From NCBI RefSeq assembly GCF_027627475.1, contig NZ_CP115484.1, positions 619,501-683,500 on the forward strand: a stretch of DNA of 64,000 nucleotides. Reading direction: 5' to 3'. This document shows positions 62,507 to 64,000 of this stretch, piece by piece. The notes under the pieces were generated by a model. That model did not search any database. It worked only from the letters and a program-made list of their open reading frames with translations, and was not told the DNA's origin. The translations under genes were made by a program, and so were the position numbers. The DNA comes from Paenibacillus sp. SYP-B4298. GTDB lineage: Bacteria; Bacillota; Bacilli; Paenibacillales; Paenibacillaceae. Numbering within the stretch: position 1 is the stretch's first letter; every line of letters begins with the position of its first letter.

Positions 62507-63718
62507 ATGAGAATCGCAAGAAAAATGTGGTTGATTATGTTGGCATTCGTGCTGCTCGGTACAATTCAATGGCCGACCCCATCATTGGCTGCTGATGCGG
62601 TAAAAAAAATTATCATCGATGGCAAGGAAGTTCAGTATACGCAGCAGCCTATCACACGTCATCAGACGACCCTGGTGTCTGCGAGAGAAACGCTAGAGGC
62701 GCTCGGTTATAAGTTCACATGGGATAAAGCGAACAAGCGCATCATCGCCATCAGCAGTACAGGCCAGACGACGTTAACGTTCATCATGGGGGAAATCTCG
62801 GCTATGGTGAACGGGATGACGGTTGTGCTAGACAGTGAGGTAATCGAGGAGAACGGTCGAATTATGATCCCCTTGCGTCCCGTCGTAAAGGCACTGGGAG
62901 CCTCGATGAAGGCAGATAGCACTGCGATCCGCATCCAGACCGTAGCAGAGGAGAAGGGGCCTTACTACACCGGCTTGCCTCTGGAGATTACGAACACTTA
63001 TGTGAAAAACACAGGGAAACGCCCGATTACGCTCGGCTATGATTTGTTACTGATGTTGGATGGCGAATTTTCCACAAAGTTTTATGCTGTGGATAGTTTG
63101 CCTGGCAAAAAAGTCGTATTGGAGTTCGCTTCCGCCAGACCTAGCGAGGTCATTGAGATTGAAGGAGTCACGTATGTTTTCCTGGGAAGAGCATTGAACT
63201 CTGCGGCGATCTGGGATCAACAGCTATATGAGGATGATGACCCGGAGCTATACGTTATTCCAAGCTATGACAGAGTGTATGAGCATTTTAATTCAGGGAA
63301 ACTCATAGATGAGTTTCTTGTCTGGTTAGATCGATATGAGGCGGAGCGCAGAGCTAACCGGCAGGCGGAGCTGAAGAAGAATAAAAACGTCCCGTTGCGT
63401 GTGGACAAGACCTATGTTCAACTTGATCAATATTCAAATTACCCTGTTGCGCATATTGAGCTGACGAATCTAACGGAAAAGACCATTGTTGGCTTCGAGG
63501 CGGAATTTTATTGCTATGATGCCAAAGGAAGAGCAGTAAAGCGCAGCGGAGTTGGATCGAACAAAGTGCTCGGACAATCAACGAATGACGAGGTGGAACC
63601 AGGATGGACAGCCACCCGGACGATAGATCTCTATTTGTATGACAACACGACTACGATCAAGAACGTAACCGTCACCAAAGTCGTATTCGCTGACGGCACG
63701 GTATGGAAGAAGAAATAA
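62507..63718 (+). CDS. Secreted protein with copper amine oxidase N-terminal-like (stalk) domain
   Basis: A 403-residue exported protein. Residues 1-28 are a signal peptide (MWLIMLAFVLLGTIQW, ending near SLA-A). Residues about 30-140 form a stalk domain (IIIDGKEVQYTQQPITRHQT, GRIMIPLRPVVKALGASM), common in Paenibacillus envelope proteins. The remaining 260 residues show no family I recognise; they contain a charged helix (VWLDRYEAERRANRQAEL) and a C-terminal beta-rich part. ATG 62507 follows AGGGG. Probably cell-envelope associated. Confidence 0.85.
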   Translation: MRIARKMWLIMLAFVLLGTIQWPTPSLAADAVKKIIIDGKEVQYTQQPITRHQTTLVSARETLEALGYKFTWDKANKRIIAISSTGQTTLTFIMGEISAMVNGMTVVLDSEVIEENGRIMIPLRPVVKALGASMKADSTAIRIQTVAEEKGPYYTGLPLEITNTYVKNTGKRPITLGYDLLLMLDGEFSTKFYAVDSLPGKKVVLEFASARPSEVIEIEGVTYVFLGRALNSAAIWDQQLYEDDDPELYVIPSYDRVYEHFNSGKLIDEFLVWLDRYEAERRANRQAELKKNKNVPLRVDKTYVQLDQYSNYPVAHIELTNLTEKTIVGFEAEFYCYDAKGRAVKRSGVGSNKVLGQSTNDEVEPGWTATRTIDLYLYDNTTTIKNVTVTKVVFADGTVWKKK

Positions 63719-63732
63719 ACTTCAAGAAGAAG

Positions 63733-63790
63733 GCCTGCCTGCATCTCCTGTCATGGAGTGCAGGACAGGCTCTTTATTTTGTGAAGACCG
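63733..63790 (+). terminator. Rho-independent terminator of the stalk-domain gene
   Basis: GCCTG-CTGCA-CTCC on the left arm pairs with GGAGTGCAGGACAGGC on the right with small bulges, followed by TCTTTATTTTG. Confidence 0.8.
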
Positions 63791-63916
63791 CAAGACTTGT
63801 CGGCATCTGTACTGCTTGCATTGTACTCCTCCCTCGGAACAGGGTAAAATAACATTATATTGTCTGGAAAGCGGGTGCAACCAGCCTTGAATGAGGAGCA
63901 GAACAGGAGGAGTGAA

Positions 63917-64000
63917 ATGAGCAGACGTTGGGTTCAGAATGGTCAGGTCGTGCTGCCAGACCGAGTGGTCGAGGCGGATATTGTGCTGGAGGACGGCTTG
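63917..64000 (+). CDS. N-terminal fragment of an amidohydrolase-type protein, cut by the window edge
   Basis: Only 28 residues are visible (ending VVEADIVLEDGL). The pattern NGQVVLPDRVVEADIVLEDG matches the N-terminal beta-sandwich of metal-dependent amidohydrolases such as N-acetylglucosamine-6-phosphate deacetylase or PhnM. AGGAGGAG precedes ATG 63917. The specific enzyme cannot be decided. Confidence 0.6.
   Translation, partial: MSRRWVQNGQVVLPDRVVEADIVLEDGL

Overview
The window looks like chromosomal DNA of a Paenibacillus-type Firmicute. GC is moderately high, Shine-Dalgarno sites are strong and purine-rich, and several gene sets are typical of that group: a SigY-type ECF sigma operon, a YesM/YesN-type two-component pair beside a carbohydrate ABC transporter, a modular GH10 xylanase, an LCP protein, a class B sortase with a giant wall protein, and a stalk-domain protein. 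The genus is inferred from gene content, not from a marker gene.

Layout. 1-7.6 kb: end of an amino-acid ABC ATPase, a GntR regulator, a gluconokinase, an acyltransferase, a two-gene WYL regulator operon and a nucleotidyltransferase. 7.8-12.6 kb: a secreted xylanase with a candidate cre site, then a sigY-yxlC-yxlE-yxlF-yxlG-like operon with a candidate autoregulatory promoter. 12.8-17.3 kb: an FAH-family hydrolase and a potABCD-like polyamine importer. 17.3-20.1 kb: a repeat-rich gap, then hemL and a carbohydrate esterase in one overlapping operon. 20.3-30.7 kb: an LCP protein, an ABC-2 exporter, a peroxiredoxin and a MoxR-DUF58-transglutaminase operon whose first and third genes have repetitive N-termini. 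30.8-32.3 kb: guaA. 32.5-54.9 kb: accessory block. 55-64 kb: a CAAX protease with a PadR regulator, a TetR regulator divergent from a dihydrolipoamide-dehydrogenase-like gene, a second TetR, a Crp/Fnr regulator, a guanine-riboswitch-controlled purine permease, a stalk-domain protein and the start of an amidohydrolase.

The strongest observation is that the last 38 bp of guaA recur, with two synonymous differences, just after the sortase gene at 54924-54961. The guaA 3' end is a known integration hot spot, so 32346-54961 (about 22.6 kb) reads as a genomic island between att-like repeats. No integrase is visible inside it. The island holds an AT-richer AraC regulator, a two-component system, a nine-gene carbohydrate operon and a sortase/giant-adhesin locus.

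The carbohydrate operon combines a sugar-binding lipoprotein, two permeases, four divergent TIM-barrel isomerase/epimerase-like proteins and a D-2-hydroxyacid dehydrogenase. It has no sugar kinase, glycosidase or transport ATPase, and its substrate is not evident. The giant surface protein (about 3,100 residues) carries three nearly identical 1.6-kb tandem repeats and a heptapeptide wall-spanning region. A dispersed palindromic repeat occurs twice in the window, with different arm sequences that both still pair.
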